Positions 6,552 through 12,938 of a DNA stretch of 27,878 nucleotides are shown in pieces. A program made the translations under genes and the position numbers. Position 1 is the first letter of the stretch, and each line of letters begins with the position of its first letter. The notes below the pieces were generated by a model. That model was not told the DNA's origin and made no database searches. It was given only the letters and a program-made list of their open reading frames with translations. Source of the DNA: a virus; IMG/VR virus record IMGVR_UViG_3300023284_000157, positions 1 through 27,878 of that record. One strand, 5' to 3'.

Positions 6552-7352
6552 ATGGAAGATTGGGCATGGGAAATCGTGGGCTGGGAAGGCACCTACGAGA
6601 ATTCAAGGTCACGGCAAGTGGACAATTGCCGCTGGGTGGCCCTCCCAAATCGCTTCGACGGGGACAAAATATCAGAGTTGATCGGGAGTTGCGGCGAAGT
6701 TGGGTACGCCATTTGGTGTTCACTCATCGCGGTGGGGTCCAGGTGCAAGCCCCGTGGCCTGCTCATCCGTAAGAACGGACACCCCCATGACGCACGTAGC
6801 CTGAGCCGTATAACTGGCCTATCTATAAAGGGTTACAACAGAACATTCCCCGTCGCAGAGGCTTGCGGGCTCATCGTCAAAACGTCACTTGGACGTCACT
6901 TGGACGTCACCCCGACGTCACTTGGACGTCAGTCAAAAGCCATAGAAGGGAAGGGAAGGGAAGGGAAAGAATGGAATGGAAAAGAAGGGAAGGGAAGGGA
7001 AGCACCAGAGGCCGAGCCCGACCCCGAATCTTCCAGCGATAACGGAAAGGCAAGGTCCGTTGCTCTGCTAAGATACATGCAATCAATTGAGATCGTACTG
7101 CAACAAGGTTCTACGAAAGGCCGGTACACCCAAGACCTTGAAGCGGTCAAACGATGGTGGAACGGAATCATATGGCCAAAGACACTAGACACACAAGAGG
7201 GAGAACGCAGAGCAAAGCATTTCAAATCCATAGCCAACAGAGCGATCAAGAAGCAGGGTAACATGATGGCGTACATAGAGGCGGCGCTAGACAAAGAACA
7301 ATGGAGTAACCCAAATGATAGCAGCGATACACCACGTGCGGTGGATACATGA
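6552..7352 (+). CDS. Replisome organizer-like protein (phage replication initiator)
   Basis: A 266-residue protein with a GGGAGG-type SD before ATG 6552. The N-terminal ~110 residues (WVALPNRFDGDKISELIGS, then GYAIWCSLIAV, GLLIRKNGH, SLSRITGLS and EACGLIV) follow the winged-helix pattern of phage replisome organizers and DnaD-like initiators. A low-complexity linker at about 110-165 (SLGR repeats, then a GK/GE-rich run) is encoded by the direct repeats and polypurine tract listed separately. The C-terminal ~90 residues are helical and end in YIEAALDKEQW, recalling DnaD-type ends. Initiators often bind an origin located inside their own gene, as lambda O does. No helicase or loader follows directly. 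Confidence 0.75.
   Translation: MEDWAWEIVGWEGTYENSRSRQVDNCRWVALPNRFDGDKISELIGSCGEVGYAIWCSLIAVGSRCKPRGLLIRKNGHPHDARSLSRITGLSIKGYNRTFPVAEACGLIVKTSLGRHLDVTPTSLGRQSKAIEGKGREGKEWNGKEGKGREAPEAEPDPESSSDNGKARSVALLRYMQSIEIVLQQGSTKGRYTQDLEAVKRWWNGIIWPKTLDTQEGERRAKHFKSIANRAIKKQGNMMAYIEAALDKEQWSNPNDSSDTPRAVDT
6882..6932 (+). repeat. Five direct repeats at exact 11-bp spacing, candidate origin iterons
   Basis: ACGTCA occurs at 6882, 6893, 6904, 6915 and 6926, each start exactly 11 bases after the last. Three copies extend to ACGTCACTTGG, one reads ACGTCACCCCG, and the last is followed by GTCAA. The core GACGTC is palindromic. The spacing is about one helical turn, so bound proteins would line up on one face. 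They lie inside the replisome-organizer-like gene, immediately before a polypurine tract. The arrangement resembles phage origins embedded in the initiator gene. Initiator binding is inferred, not shown. Confidence 0.75.
6944..7002 (+). repeat. Polypurine tract with GGGAA repeats
   Basis: From 6944 to 7002 the + strand is all purine except two T residues (6972 and 6977). It is built of GGGAA/GGAAT-type five-base units on both sides of a central ATGGAATGGAAAAG. It encodes a Gly/Lys/Glu-rich linker in the replication gene. Strand asymmetry of this kind can favour unwinding, triplex or altered helix. Next to the iterons it is a plausible DNA-unwinding part of an origin, although it is not A+T-rich. 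Confidence 0.7.
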
Positions 7353-7503
7353 CACAGATAAGCGTTCACCAAAGATTGAAAAACTACGCGAGTTAAGACT
7401 TGGCATAATGTTTGCCCGCGAGAGAGGCTTGAACATGCACGCGAACAGGATATGGAAAGAGAGCAAAGGCAAATGGGGATGGCCGGAGAAACAAAATGAT
7501 TGA
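7315..7503 (+). CDS. Small hypothetical protein
   Basis: A 62-residue protein; ATG 7315 follows TGGAGT with seven-base spacing and lies inside the last 38 bases of the replication gene. The central part (KIEKLRELRLGIMFARERGL followed by NMHANRIWKESKG) is amphipathic helix with basic residues, and the C-terminus ends WGWPEKQND. It overlaps the next gene by eight bases. No known domain is seen. Its position after the initiator gene could suit a small replication accessory, which is inference. Confidence 0.6.
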   Translation: MIAAIHHVRWIHDTDKRSPKIEKLRELRLGIMFARERGLNMHANRIWKESKGKWGWPEKQND

Positions 7504-8080
7504 CGAAAGAAGCAATGATAAGATCGAGAAATGGTTTATCTTGCGCAAAGGACTTTGGCAAGACGATAGAAAAGTCACGGGCTTGGAAAATCTGTGGCTT
7601 AAGAGCCGCGCATTTAGCAACCGCTGTTGTTGTATTCAATGCCGCGAATGGGACGATGATCCAATTGGAATGGCAAACATGATCTGGCGCAACTCAACGC
7701 CGGACCCCATCATCTACGATATTAGTTATTCAGCAGGTGGTGGTCACGGGATGCCTGCGCTTGCAAAAGCTTTGCAAGAACGTGGCCTGTTTATTGACAC
7801 AGCAGTTATGTGCGATCCAGTAGACCTTTCAACGCTTGTTTTTATGCACTGGCGCAGCTTGATAAACCGTGGGCCTCTTGCGCCAAAGATTATCATTCCT
7901 CCCAACGTGCGCAAGATCATTTGGTTTAGGCAAAAACATAACAAGCCGCAAGGCCATGACATAGTGTGCAAGGGTGATACGAAAATCGTAGGACCAACGT
8001 GGATTAATGCCGGGCATTCGTTCATGGATGAGCGCCAGGAATTCCACGATGCAGCGTTAAACCTGCTTAGGAATGGATGA
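7496..8080 (+). CDS. Alpha/beta-hydrolase-like protein
   Basis: A 194-residue protein; ATG 7496 has CGGAG upstream and overlaps the previous stop. After an N-terminal region of about 65 residues comes PIIYDISYSAGGGHG, a strand-elbow-helix with a Y-S79-A-G-G nucleophile elbow like that of lipase/thioesterase-type α/β hydrolases. LAKALQERGL and VMCDPVD (D107) follow, and near the C-terminus NAGHSFMDER (H174). Ser-Asp-His are in the order of a catalytic triad. The first glycine of the GxSxG elbow is replaced by serine. The protein is shorter than most hydrolases and lacks an evident signal peptide, so it should be cytoplasmic. The substrate is unknown; esterase activity is inference. Confidence 0.6.
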   Translation: MIDERSNDKIEKWFILRKGLWQDDRKVTGLENLWLKSRAFSNRCCCIQCREWDDDPIGMANMIWRNSTPDPIIYDISYSAGGGHGMPALAKALQERGLFIDTAVMCDPVDLSTLVFMHWRSLINRGPLAPKIIIPPNVRKIIWFRQKHNKPQGHDIVCKGDTKIVGPTWINAGHSFMDERQEFHDAALNLLRNG

Positions 8081-8122
8081 TAGGAAACAGACTTCGCAAC
8101 CCGTATGAAGGAGCTATGCACT

Positions 8123-8743
8123 ATGCAAAAGGCAAGTGAGATTGTAAGGCTGTTGGGTTTCATGCTGGCGTTTATAGCATTGAACGCAATGCTGTGCTTT
8201 GGTCTTGGCTGTCAACGGACAATGAGCAGCCAAGATGCTCCGGTGAATACACAGCAGGGCACACTTGGTCAAACAGATATCCTACAGATTCAGTTTTTCC
8301 CAGCACAGAGCCTCAATGCAAGGCCAGTACATGCGCGGGCAGCAGGCACAAGCGATGGTGTGGTCCCCGGCCCATTAGGGCGCAATTGGGCAGACGTAGC
8401 AAACTTCCAGGGCGCTACGTTTTACTTCAATGTGAGCGTGACTAGCGCCGGAGCAGATACAGCCTCAGAATCCAGAGGCGCGCCTACAACCGGGCCAGTG
8501 GATCAAAGCCCCAACCAGGACAACAGGCTAGCGCTACCCGTAGCTGTAGGGCCCAACCCAAGGGCCAGCGCTACCGTAGCAGACGAAGCAGCCGGGGACA
8601 CCACGACTGGTGGGGAAGCACAACCAAGCCCTGAGCGTACACCTGAGCCCCCTGCCGTTGATCCTCCCGCCGATGAGCCCATGACCCTGAGACAGCGGGA
8701 ACAAATCATGCTTGCACTGTTGGCCATGAGCAAGCGGCAATAA
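8123..8743 (+). CDS. Secreted or lipoprotein-like protein with Pro-rich C-terminus
   Basis: A 206-residue protein. ATG 8123 lies nine bases after AAGGAG; in-frame ATG 8105 has no SD. Residues 1-30 form a signal sequence: a few charged residues, then LLGFMLAFIALNAMLCFGLG, then C. GLGC resembles a lipobox, but the -3 position is Gly instead of Leu/Val/Ile, so lipidation is uncertain. The mature part has a short β-type region (ADVANFQGATFYFNVSV) and a long Pro/Ala/Thr/Glu-rich stretch ending in a helix (LRQREQIMLALLAM). It may be anchored in the envelope or act in superinfection exclusion or lysis. None of these is shown by the sequence. Confidence 0.65.
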   Translation: MQKASEIVRLLGFMLAFIALNAMLCFGLGCQRTMSSQDAPVNTQQGTLGQTDILQIQFFPAQSLNARPVHARAAGTSDGVVPGPLGRNWADVANFQGATFYFNVSVTSAGADTASESRGAPTTGPVDQSPNQDNRLALPVAVGPNPRASATVADEAAGDTTTGGEAQPSPERTPEPPAVDPPADEPMTLRQREQIMLALLAMSKRQ

Positions 8744-8768
8744 CAACTTTCCAGACAGGAGAAATTCC

Positions 8769-8840
8769 ATGAGCGGTAGAGCAGCAGAACGGTTCCCCAA
8801 AAAGATGTGGAAAGCGCACGCTTTGCGTCATGGACTGTGA
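8769..8840 (+). CDS. Short SD-led frame that may be the true start of the two-TM protein
   Basis: ATG 8769 has a strong AGGAGA about six bases upstream but reads only 23 codons (MSGRAAERFPKKMWKA...) to TGA 8838-8840. The two-TM protein that follows is in the -1 frame, opening at GTG 8807 with no SD. A -1 shift at CCCCAAAAAG (8795-8804) would join MSGRAAERFPKK directly to DVESARFASWT. Either a programmed frameshift, a missing A in the homopolymer, or translational coupling could explain it. Treat this entry and the next as possibly one gene. Confidence 0.4.
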   Translation: MSGRAAERFPKKMWKAHALRHGL

Positions 8841-9091
8841 CGCTAATTATCTCAGCAGTTTCAATAGCGTGCTGTCTTAGGCTTGGTGAGGTAGTAGCTC
8901 AGACCACTGAGGAATGGGTTATATTCATGGCCGTGTACGTAAGCGGCTTTGCATTGGCAATTGGTTGGACGCTACAAATATGTTCAACACCACACTTCCA
9001 CATAATGGAGAAGTTATTGAAGGTAACGGAAGATATGGGAGAACAGAACGAAAGGCTTATTAAGATTGCATTTGGAAAGGATAAGCCATGA
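8807..9091 (+). CDS. Two-TM membrane protein (holin-like architecture)
   Basis: The frame from GTG 8807 gives 94 residues with two hydrophobic segments, WTVTLIISAVSIACCLRLG (about 9-27) and VIFMAVYVSGFALAIGW (about 38-54), then a helical cytoplasmic-type tail (MEKLLKVTEDMGEQNERLIK). Two TM segments and about 100 residues match the general shape of class II holins, but many small phage membrane proteins share it. No endolysin is seen near it, so holin is only one option. The GTG has no SD; the true N-terminus may come from the SD-led frame at 8769. It overlaps the next gene by ATGA. Confidence 0.6.
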   Translation: MESARFASWTVTLIISAVSIACCLRLGEVVAQTTEEWVIFMAVYVSGFALAIGWTLQICSTPHFHIMEKLLKVTEDMGEQNERLIKIAFGKDKP

Positions 9092-9537
9092 GCGATGAAG
9101 GGCATGTAACAATGAGCAGAGAGGACGCTAAGAAGCGTGTACGCACAGCCGACATGCGCCGCGGTAAGCCGTGCATTGAACCCACCGCTTCACAGAAGCA
9201 GATAGCCAAGCTTGAAGAACAACGCGACCAGGCGCTTAACGATCGCGCAGACTTGGAATCTAGCGTAATGTCTGCGTTGGGCTGGGATACCAAGGGTGAA
9301 ACATTTGACGTTATCATACGTAGGCATAAAGAAATCGTGGACAAGTTGCCCAAGACAGCAGACGGCGTATCGGTTGTCCCTGGTATGGAATTGTGGTATC
9401 GCCATAAGTATGACGGTAGGTTTTTTATAATGACAGCCGCTTTCCATGATGCTGAAAGTATTGATTCAGCGTATTCTACGTTAGAAGCCGCCGAAGCTGC
9501 CTTAGAGGAAATGAAAAGTGCATACAAACACAGCTAA
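9088..9537 (+). CDS. Conserved-type phage protein with LPKTAD motif (paralogue of 15260)
   Basis: A 149-residue protein overlapping the previous gene by ATGA. The N-terminal half is charged and helical with coiled-coil character (KQIAKLEEQRDQALNDRADL). The C-terminal half is IVDKLPKTADGVSVVPGMEL, then a β segment (WYRHKYDGRFFIMTAAF), then YSTLEAAEAALEEMKS. The protein at 15260 has IVNRLPKTAD...PGMKVY...YSTQDEAEAAME in the same order. Proteins with LPKTADGVPV-x-PGM are frequent in phages and of unknown function. The conserved half looks like a small β domain closed by a helix. Confidence 0.75.
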   Translation: MSDEGHVTMSREDAKKRVRTADMRRGKPCIEPTASQKQIAKLEEQRDQALNDRADLESSVMSALGWDTKGETFDVIIRRHKEIVDKLPKTADGVSVVPGMELWYRHKYDGRFFIMTAAFHDAESIDSAYSTLEAAEAALEEMKSAYKHS

Positions 9538-9721
9538 ACATCTTCGCAACAAGAAGCTTGCTGATGCTACGGCTGAATTAGAACGCTGGATGCGAAAAGA
9601 AGGTAGCACCATGCTTACAACGATGGTTAACCGAAAGATAGGAAAAACTACATGGGAAAAGGTTAGGCCGGAATTCCTCTACAGCGACGGCATACAAGGT
9701 GGAAGCGGGATATTAGCATGA
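9518..9721 (+). CDS. Small hypothetical protein (GTG start)
   Basis: A 67-residue protein starting at GTG 9518, eight bases after AGAGGA, overlapping the previous gene by 20 bases. It has a helical N-terminus (LRNKKLADATAELERWMRK) and a C-terminal part TMVNRKIGKTTWEKVRPEFL that looks like a small conserved unit. Its last bases overlap the start of the first Tat-signal gene (ATGA at 9718). No function is recognised. Confidence 0.55.
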   Translation: MHTNTAKHLRNKKLADATAELERWMRKEGSTMLTTMVNRKIGKTTWEKVRPEFLYSDGIQGGSGILA

Positions 9722-10047
9722 GCCCCAAGATATCAAACGCAATGCGCAGAGGCGGTCTATCACGCAGAGGGTTTCTACGTGCGCTAGGAATAACTGCGTG
9801 CGCCGCGCTTGTGCCGGGGCTGGCATTCGCGCAAGTGGAATTGCCAAAGGGCTACATCACGCGAGCATTCCTAATGAACGGAATGCCACATGGGATCATT
9901 ACTGAAACTGGTGCGTATGCTATGGTGACACACGCACGCAACGAGAAGCACAACGGTCTATGGCGTATAGTCGAATCGTTCCACACACGAAACGGCGTCT
10001 GCTACAGAACCATTCCAGAACCAGCGTTGATCGGATGGGCACCATGA
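9718..10047 (+). CDS. Secreted protein with Tat signal peptide
   Basis: A 109-residue protein. Residues 9-38 form a textbook twin-arginine signal: basic n-region, S15-R16-R17-G-F-L, a moderately hydrophobic h-region (GITACAALVPGLA), and an AFA cleavage site before QVELPKGY. The mature ~70 residues are β-rich (YITRAFLMNGMPHGIITETG, then AYAMVTHA) with one cysteine. Tat exports folded, often cofactor-bearing, proteins across the cytoplasmic membrane. The start overlaps the previous gene by ATGA and the stop overlaps the next gene, which carries a nearly identical signal. The mature function is unknown. Confidence 0.7.
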   Translation: MSPKISNAMRRGGLSRRGFLRALGITACAALVPGLAFAQVELPKGYITRAFLMNGMPHGIITETGAYAMVTHARNEKHNGLWRIVESFHTRNGVCYRTIPEPALIGWAP

Positions 10048-10412
10048 ACAACAGCACTATTCAAACCATGAGAAAAGGCGGGCTCTCAAGACGCGGCTTC
10101 CTGAGAGCCTTGGGGATCACCAGTGCAAGCGTTCTGGTGCCGGGGCTGGCGATCAAGGAAAGCGCCTGTCCGTGGACACCGGCAGAGGCATACAAATACC
10201 CATCATGGGCCGCACCAGTGGGATTCAATGTGTGTGTCAGCAATGTGGGTGGGCAAAATTGGTATAGATACGTGGATCACAGAGACATGAAAGGCATGGG
10301 GAATTTCAAGGTAGAGATTGTTTCAACGGTGGAAATGAACGATTTGAAGGTGCAACTGCGATTACCAGACGACGGGATTTTAAGCTTGACACCTAGAAAA
10401 GTCAAGGCATAA
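10044..10412 (+). CDS. Second secreted protein with Tat signal peptide
   Basis: A 122-residue protein whose ATG 10044 overlaps the previous stop (ATGA). The signal matches its neighbour: GGLSRRGFLRALGIT is identical in both, with RR again at 16-17, followed by SASVLVPGLA. A clear AxA site is missing after LAIKESA, so the cleavage position is uncertain. The mature region does not resemble the first protein; it has VGFNVCVSNVGGQNWYRYV and a β-rich end (KVEIVSTVEMNDLKVQLRLP). The shared signal with different mature parts suggests signal duplication or domain swapping. It may act in the host periplasm. No family is recognised. Confidence 0.7.
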   Translation: MNNSTIQTMRKGGLSRRGFLRALGITSASVLVPGLAIKESACPWTPAEAYKYPSWAAPVGFNVCVSNVGGQNWYRYVDHRDMKGMGNFKVEIVSTVEMNDLKVQLRLPDDGILSLTPRKVKA

Positions 10413-10413
10413 A

Positions 10414-10905
10414 ATGGGTAGTACAATGCAACAAGCGGATGATAATGGTAAAGAGGGAGTAGGGGAAGAAAAAGTATTGCAGCCCCCACACTCAGACGTC
10501 CCTGCTTCAACTATCGGGGGCTCGGGGGCGCTCCAAGAAGGGCTAGAGGATCGTGCCCATGAACGCGGCACGGGCAGCATCATCCGACAGGCATTGGACA
10601 ACGGCTGGATATCTTTCTGGAACATTCCCAAAGACATGATGGATGATTTGCCCCGCATACTTACAGAGCATATCCGTGCGGCAAATGAACGCGGTGACAT
10701 GCGCACAGTTAAGGGCTTGAGCAATACGCTGCGTGCGCTGGTAGACAGCAACGTAAAGGCCGCAGAGCTTGTGGACAGAACCGACCGCCTGGACGCTGGG
10801 AAGCCTACGGACTCCTACGAGTTGCAGCCGGTTATCTTTCCGGGCATGACAAAGCCCTTGACGGCGAAGCGTGATGATGGTAGTAATGGTGACGCCGCAA
10901 CGTAG
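10414..10905 (+). CDS. Hypothetical protein, possibly terminase small subunit-like or virion accessory
   Basis: A 163-residue protein with AAGG six bases before ATG 10414. The N-terminal ~55 residues are low-complexity (Gly/Glu/Ser/Pro). Residues 56-135 form helices: IIRQALDNGWISFWNIPKDM, then LPRILTEHIRAANERGDMRT, GLSNTLRALVDSN and TDRLDAGKPTD. The IP...R-L...D-x-R-x-x...TLRAL pattern resembles short proteins found near some terminase genes that are sometimes called small-subunit-like. TerL is about 5 kb downstream, so this is weak. The end carries QPVIFPGMTKP. Function unresolved. Confidence 0.55.
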   Translation: MGSTMQQADDNGKEGVGEEKVLQPPHSDVPASTIGGSGALQEGLEDRAHERGTGSIIRQALDNGWISFWNIPKDMMDDLPRILTEHIRAANERGDMRTVKGLSNTLRALVDSNVKAAELVDRTDRLDAGKPTDSYELQPVIFPGMTKPLTAKRDDGSNGDAAT

Positions 10906-10946
10906 CAGCGCATTCCCACGGCCCCTAGTTGAACCAGGAGGCTCCG

Positions 10947-11273
10947 ATGCTTAACAATCCAATGCCGTACACGGCCCATCCAGTCGTGCGCCAGCTTGTG
11001 AGGGATGGCATTAAATTGTTTCCAGCAAGCATATGGCGTTCTAAGTTGCACGACGGGAAGCACATGAGGTGCGCACAGGGCAAGTGTCCTATGGGATTGC
11101 ACCCATGTTGCGCTGGTCTATGCCCTTGTCAATACAGAGATTTTCCCATATACGGTATGTTGGTTGGAGAATGTGAGCGCGCACAACAGGAGTTTGCTAG
11201 GTGGTGGGATTGTGAGACCGACGCAGCCGCAGCGCTTGCGGAGATAGAGCGCGTTAAGGGGGTGGTGGCATGA
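10947..11273 (+). CDS. Cys-rich hypothetical protein
   Basis: A 108-residue protein; AGGAGG five bases before ATG 10947 decides the start over an in-frame TTG at 10929. The centre is unusually Cys-rich: CAQGKCPMGLHPCCAGLCPC within about 20 residues, consistent with a compact metal-binding knuckle or Fe-S-like cluster. The C-terminal helix (AAAALAEIERVKGVV) follows EFARWWDCETD. It overlaps the next gene by ATGA. No cofactor-binding enzyme family is recognised. Confidence 0.65.
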   Translation: MLNNPMPYTAHPVVRQLVRDGIKLFPASIWRSKLHDGKHMRCAQGKCPMGLHPCCAGLCPCQYRDFPIYGMLVGECERAQQEFARWWDCETDAAAALAEIERVKGVVA

Positions 11274-11575
11274 AGAACAAACTAACGTCATTCTTTACAA
11301 GGGCCTTTACAAGCTCACCCTTCACAGTCTTTATGTATTACGGTATTGTGTTGCTCATACTCGCAGGTATAGTGGTAGGAATCCGCTATGTGGTAAACGA
11401 CATTATAGAATATGTCCCACCCAAGCCCCTCCAAGCCTGGACCTTTGAAGATCACTCATGGATCACATTCAACAAGGGTGGGCTCTATCACAATCCTGAT
11501 TGCCCGTGTAAGAAACTAACAGAGGCACAGCCTCAGAAGGAGAGCAGACATGGAAGCGACAGAGAAAACAACTGA
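11270..11575 (+). CDS. Single-TM protein with CPC motif
   Basis: A 101-residue protein with one strongly hydrophobic span (FTVFMYYGIVLLILAGIVVG, about residues 19-38) and a C-terminal domain holding GGLYHNPDCPCKK, a possible metal site. The basic N-terminus before the TM suggests N-in orientation, placing the Cys motif outside the cytoplasm. The start overlaps the preceding stop by ATGA. Its 3' end overlaps the next gene by 26 bases. Function unknown. Confidence 0.6.
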   Translation: MKNKLTSFFTRAFTSSPFTVFMYYGIVLLILAGIVVGIRYVVNDIIEYVPPKPLQAWTFEDHSWITFNKGGLYHNPDCPCKKLTEAQPQKESRHGSDRENN

Positions 11576-11918
11576 GCGGGGCAATGCCTTTGAGGTTCAT
11601 GCAGCGTATCCAGTCATTGACGACGACCTGGATAAGATGTATGAGCTTCAAGACATGATGGAGAAAATCGTACTGAGGCGCATTGGCTTCTCCGGTTGTG
11701 GCGCTGGATCGTGGGCATCGGGCGATTCTTGCGCTACATGGAGAAGCCTTGGTTGGGAAGGGCTTAGCGAACAAGAAGCCAAGGCATTGCTTGGGGAATT
11801 GCAAACACTAGTGGGCGATGGTGAAGGTGGCAAAGCAGCCGTGCCAGGGCTCAAGCTGCGTATAGCAAACTCATTCGATTTGACAAGCGGTGAAACCGGA
11901 GGCAGTAGCGATGCCTAG
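11550..11918 (+). CDS. Hypothetical protein
   Basis: A 122-residue protein; AAGGAG about seven bases before ATG 11550. The N-terminal helix (DDDLDKMYELQDMMEKIVLR) is followed by FSGCGAGSWASGDSCATW, glycine- and cysteine-rich, and a helix (LSEQEAKALLGELQTLVG). No membrane segment or known domain is seen. It overlaps the neighbours on both sides, consistent with operon membership. Confidence 0.6.
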   Translation: MEATEKTTERGNAFEVHAAYPVIDDDLDKMYELQDMMEKIVLRRIGFSGCGAGSWASGDSCATWRSLGWEGLSEQEAKALLGELQTLVGDGEGGKAAVPGLKLRIANSFDLTSGETGGSSDA

Positions 11919-12123
11919 CTTCAAAGGGTGTTCGCAAAAAGGTTGTGACTTGCTTCCCATGTATCGTTACACTTGGCCCGGCCATGATGAAGCGGCTGTG
12001 TGTTTAATCCATGCGCAGAGCGTGCAGGGGATAGCAAACACTATGAGCTTTCCGCTTCAACTCATTAAGCTTGAACCGCTTGAAATACAACCCCGTGACG
12101 AACAGGAGGTAAGCGATGAGTAA
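11911..12123 (+). CDS. Small Cys/His protein
   Basis: A 70-residue protein; GGAGG lies eight bases before ATG 11911, so this start is preferred to a GTG at 11890. It has GCSQKGCDLLPMYRYTWPGH and AAVCLIHAQ, giving C-x4-C-x~19-C-x2-H, a plausible zinc site. The WPG followed by a C-x-x-H motif resembles small phage proteins I have seen described only as hypothetical. Eight-base overlaps join it to both neighbours. Confidence 0.6.
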   Translation: MPSFKGCSQKGCDLLPMYRYTWPGHDEAAVCLIHAQSVQGIANTMSFPLQLIKLEPLEIQPRDEQEVSDE

Positions 12124-12601
12124 CGTAACAGCCAACCTTAAAGCAATGGACCTGGATCAAGTGTGCAGGGAAGTAGAAGATTTAGCAGATAGGCTTTCCA
12201 TGCCAGACGCGCCAATGTCTCACTTACTCTTAGAGCTTGCACGTCGCGCAAGAGTAATGGATCAGCACCTATCGCCTAAGCCAGAGGATGCGAAGATGCC
12301 GGAGCCGGTGCAAGTGTGGTTGTGGCGCGGGCAAGGGGGCAAGTGGAATATATTTACCAATCCGGTTGCTCCATATGGACTGACAGGTGACGGCCCCCAC
12401 ACAATCATTCCGGGGATTATGACCCCGGACGAACTGGCCAAGCATGAGCTTTATATTTTCAGCAATGGGGATGGCTGGTTTGTTGAAATCATCCACAAAA
12501 TAGAGCATAGAACATTGCACAAGCTTATGTCCAAGCCACTTGGCACCGCCCTTGAAGCACAGTGGGCGGCAACGCAGCTTGCGAAGAAGGGGGGTGGGTG
12601 A
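12116..12601 (+). CDS. Hypothetical protein
   Basis: A 161-residue protein with a strong AGGAGGTAA before ATG 12116. Residues 1-50 are helical (LDQVCREVEDLADRLSM, then LLLELARRARVMDQ). The centre is β-rich (PVQVWLWRGQGGKWNIFTN) and the end helical (GTALEAQWAATQLAKKGGG). There is no recognisable family. The stop overlaps the next ATG by one base (TGATG). Confidence 0.6.
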   Translation: MSNVTANLKAMDLDQVCREVEDLADRLSMPDAPMSHLLLELARRARVMDQHLSPKPEDAKMPEPVQVWLWRGQGGKWNIFTNPVAPYGLTGDGPHTIIPGIMTPDELAKHELYIFSNGDGWFVEIIHKIEHRTLHKLMSKPLGTALEAQWAATQLAKKGGG

Positions 12602-12903
12602 TGGCAGCACTAAATGAATGTAAGAAGCTGTGCAAGTTTATTCCTATCATTCCAGCAAACATGGAAGCCGAATCTATCAAGTGGCTACGCGAAGTGCGCA
12701 ACGTGCTTCCTGTTCTTATCGCTGAGGCCGAAAGGATTACCGGCCTAGAGGAACAGGTGCAAGTGGGGCAGAGCGCGGCTTATCATCTTGACCAACTGGC
12801 GTCTTGTGGATGCGCCGTTGGGCAAAGCATAGAACCTGATGTAATGGAAACTATAGGGGAGTGTATTAGGGTTGGCTTACTATGTGAGCCACCAGCAACA
12901 TGA
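12601..12903 (+). CDS. Helical hypothetical protein
   Basis: A 100-residue protein; ATG 12601 overlaps the previous stop as TGATG with a purine-rich AAGGGGGG just before. The middle (ESIKWLREVRNVLPVLIAEA followed by ERITGLEEQVQ) matches a helical pattern shared by many small phage proteins in which LP-x-LIAE-x-ER recurs; the protein at 14898 has the similar ILPRLIADVERLE. Two to three Cys follow near the C-terminus. Function unknown. Confidence 0.6.
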   Translation: MAALNECKKLCKFIPIIPANMEAESIKWLREVRNVLPVLIAEAERITGLEEQVQVGQSAAYHLDQLASCGCAVGQSIEPDVMETIGECIRVGLLCEPPAT

Positions 12904-12938
12904 ACCCCAACAGAGGCTAAGCCGCAGGAGAGTTAGCT

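Noticed and set aside
6929-7639. A 236-codon open frame on the - strand
   Set aside because: Its C-terminal SFPFHS-type run is the antisense reading of the polypurine tract and replication gene. It crosses three + strand genes that have SDs.
8523-8580. Short inverted and direct repeats (GCTACCCGTAGC-type, AGGGCC) in the lipoprotein-like gene
   Set aside because: Stems are only about 5 bp and lie in a low-complexity Ala/Pro/Val region; they are likely incidental.
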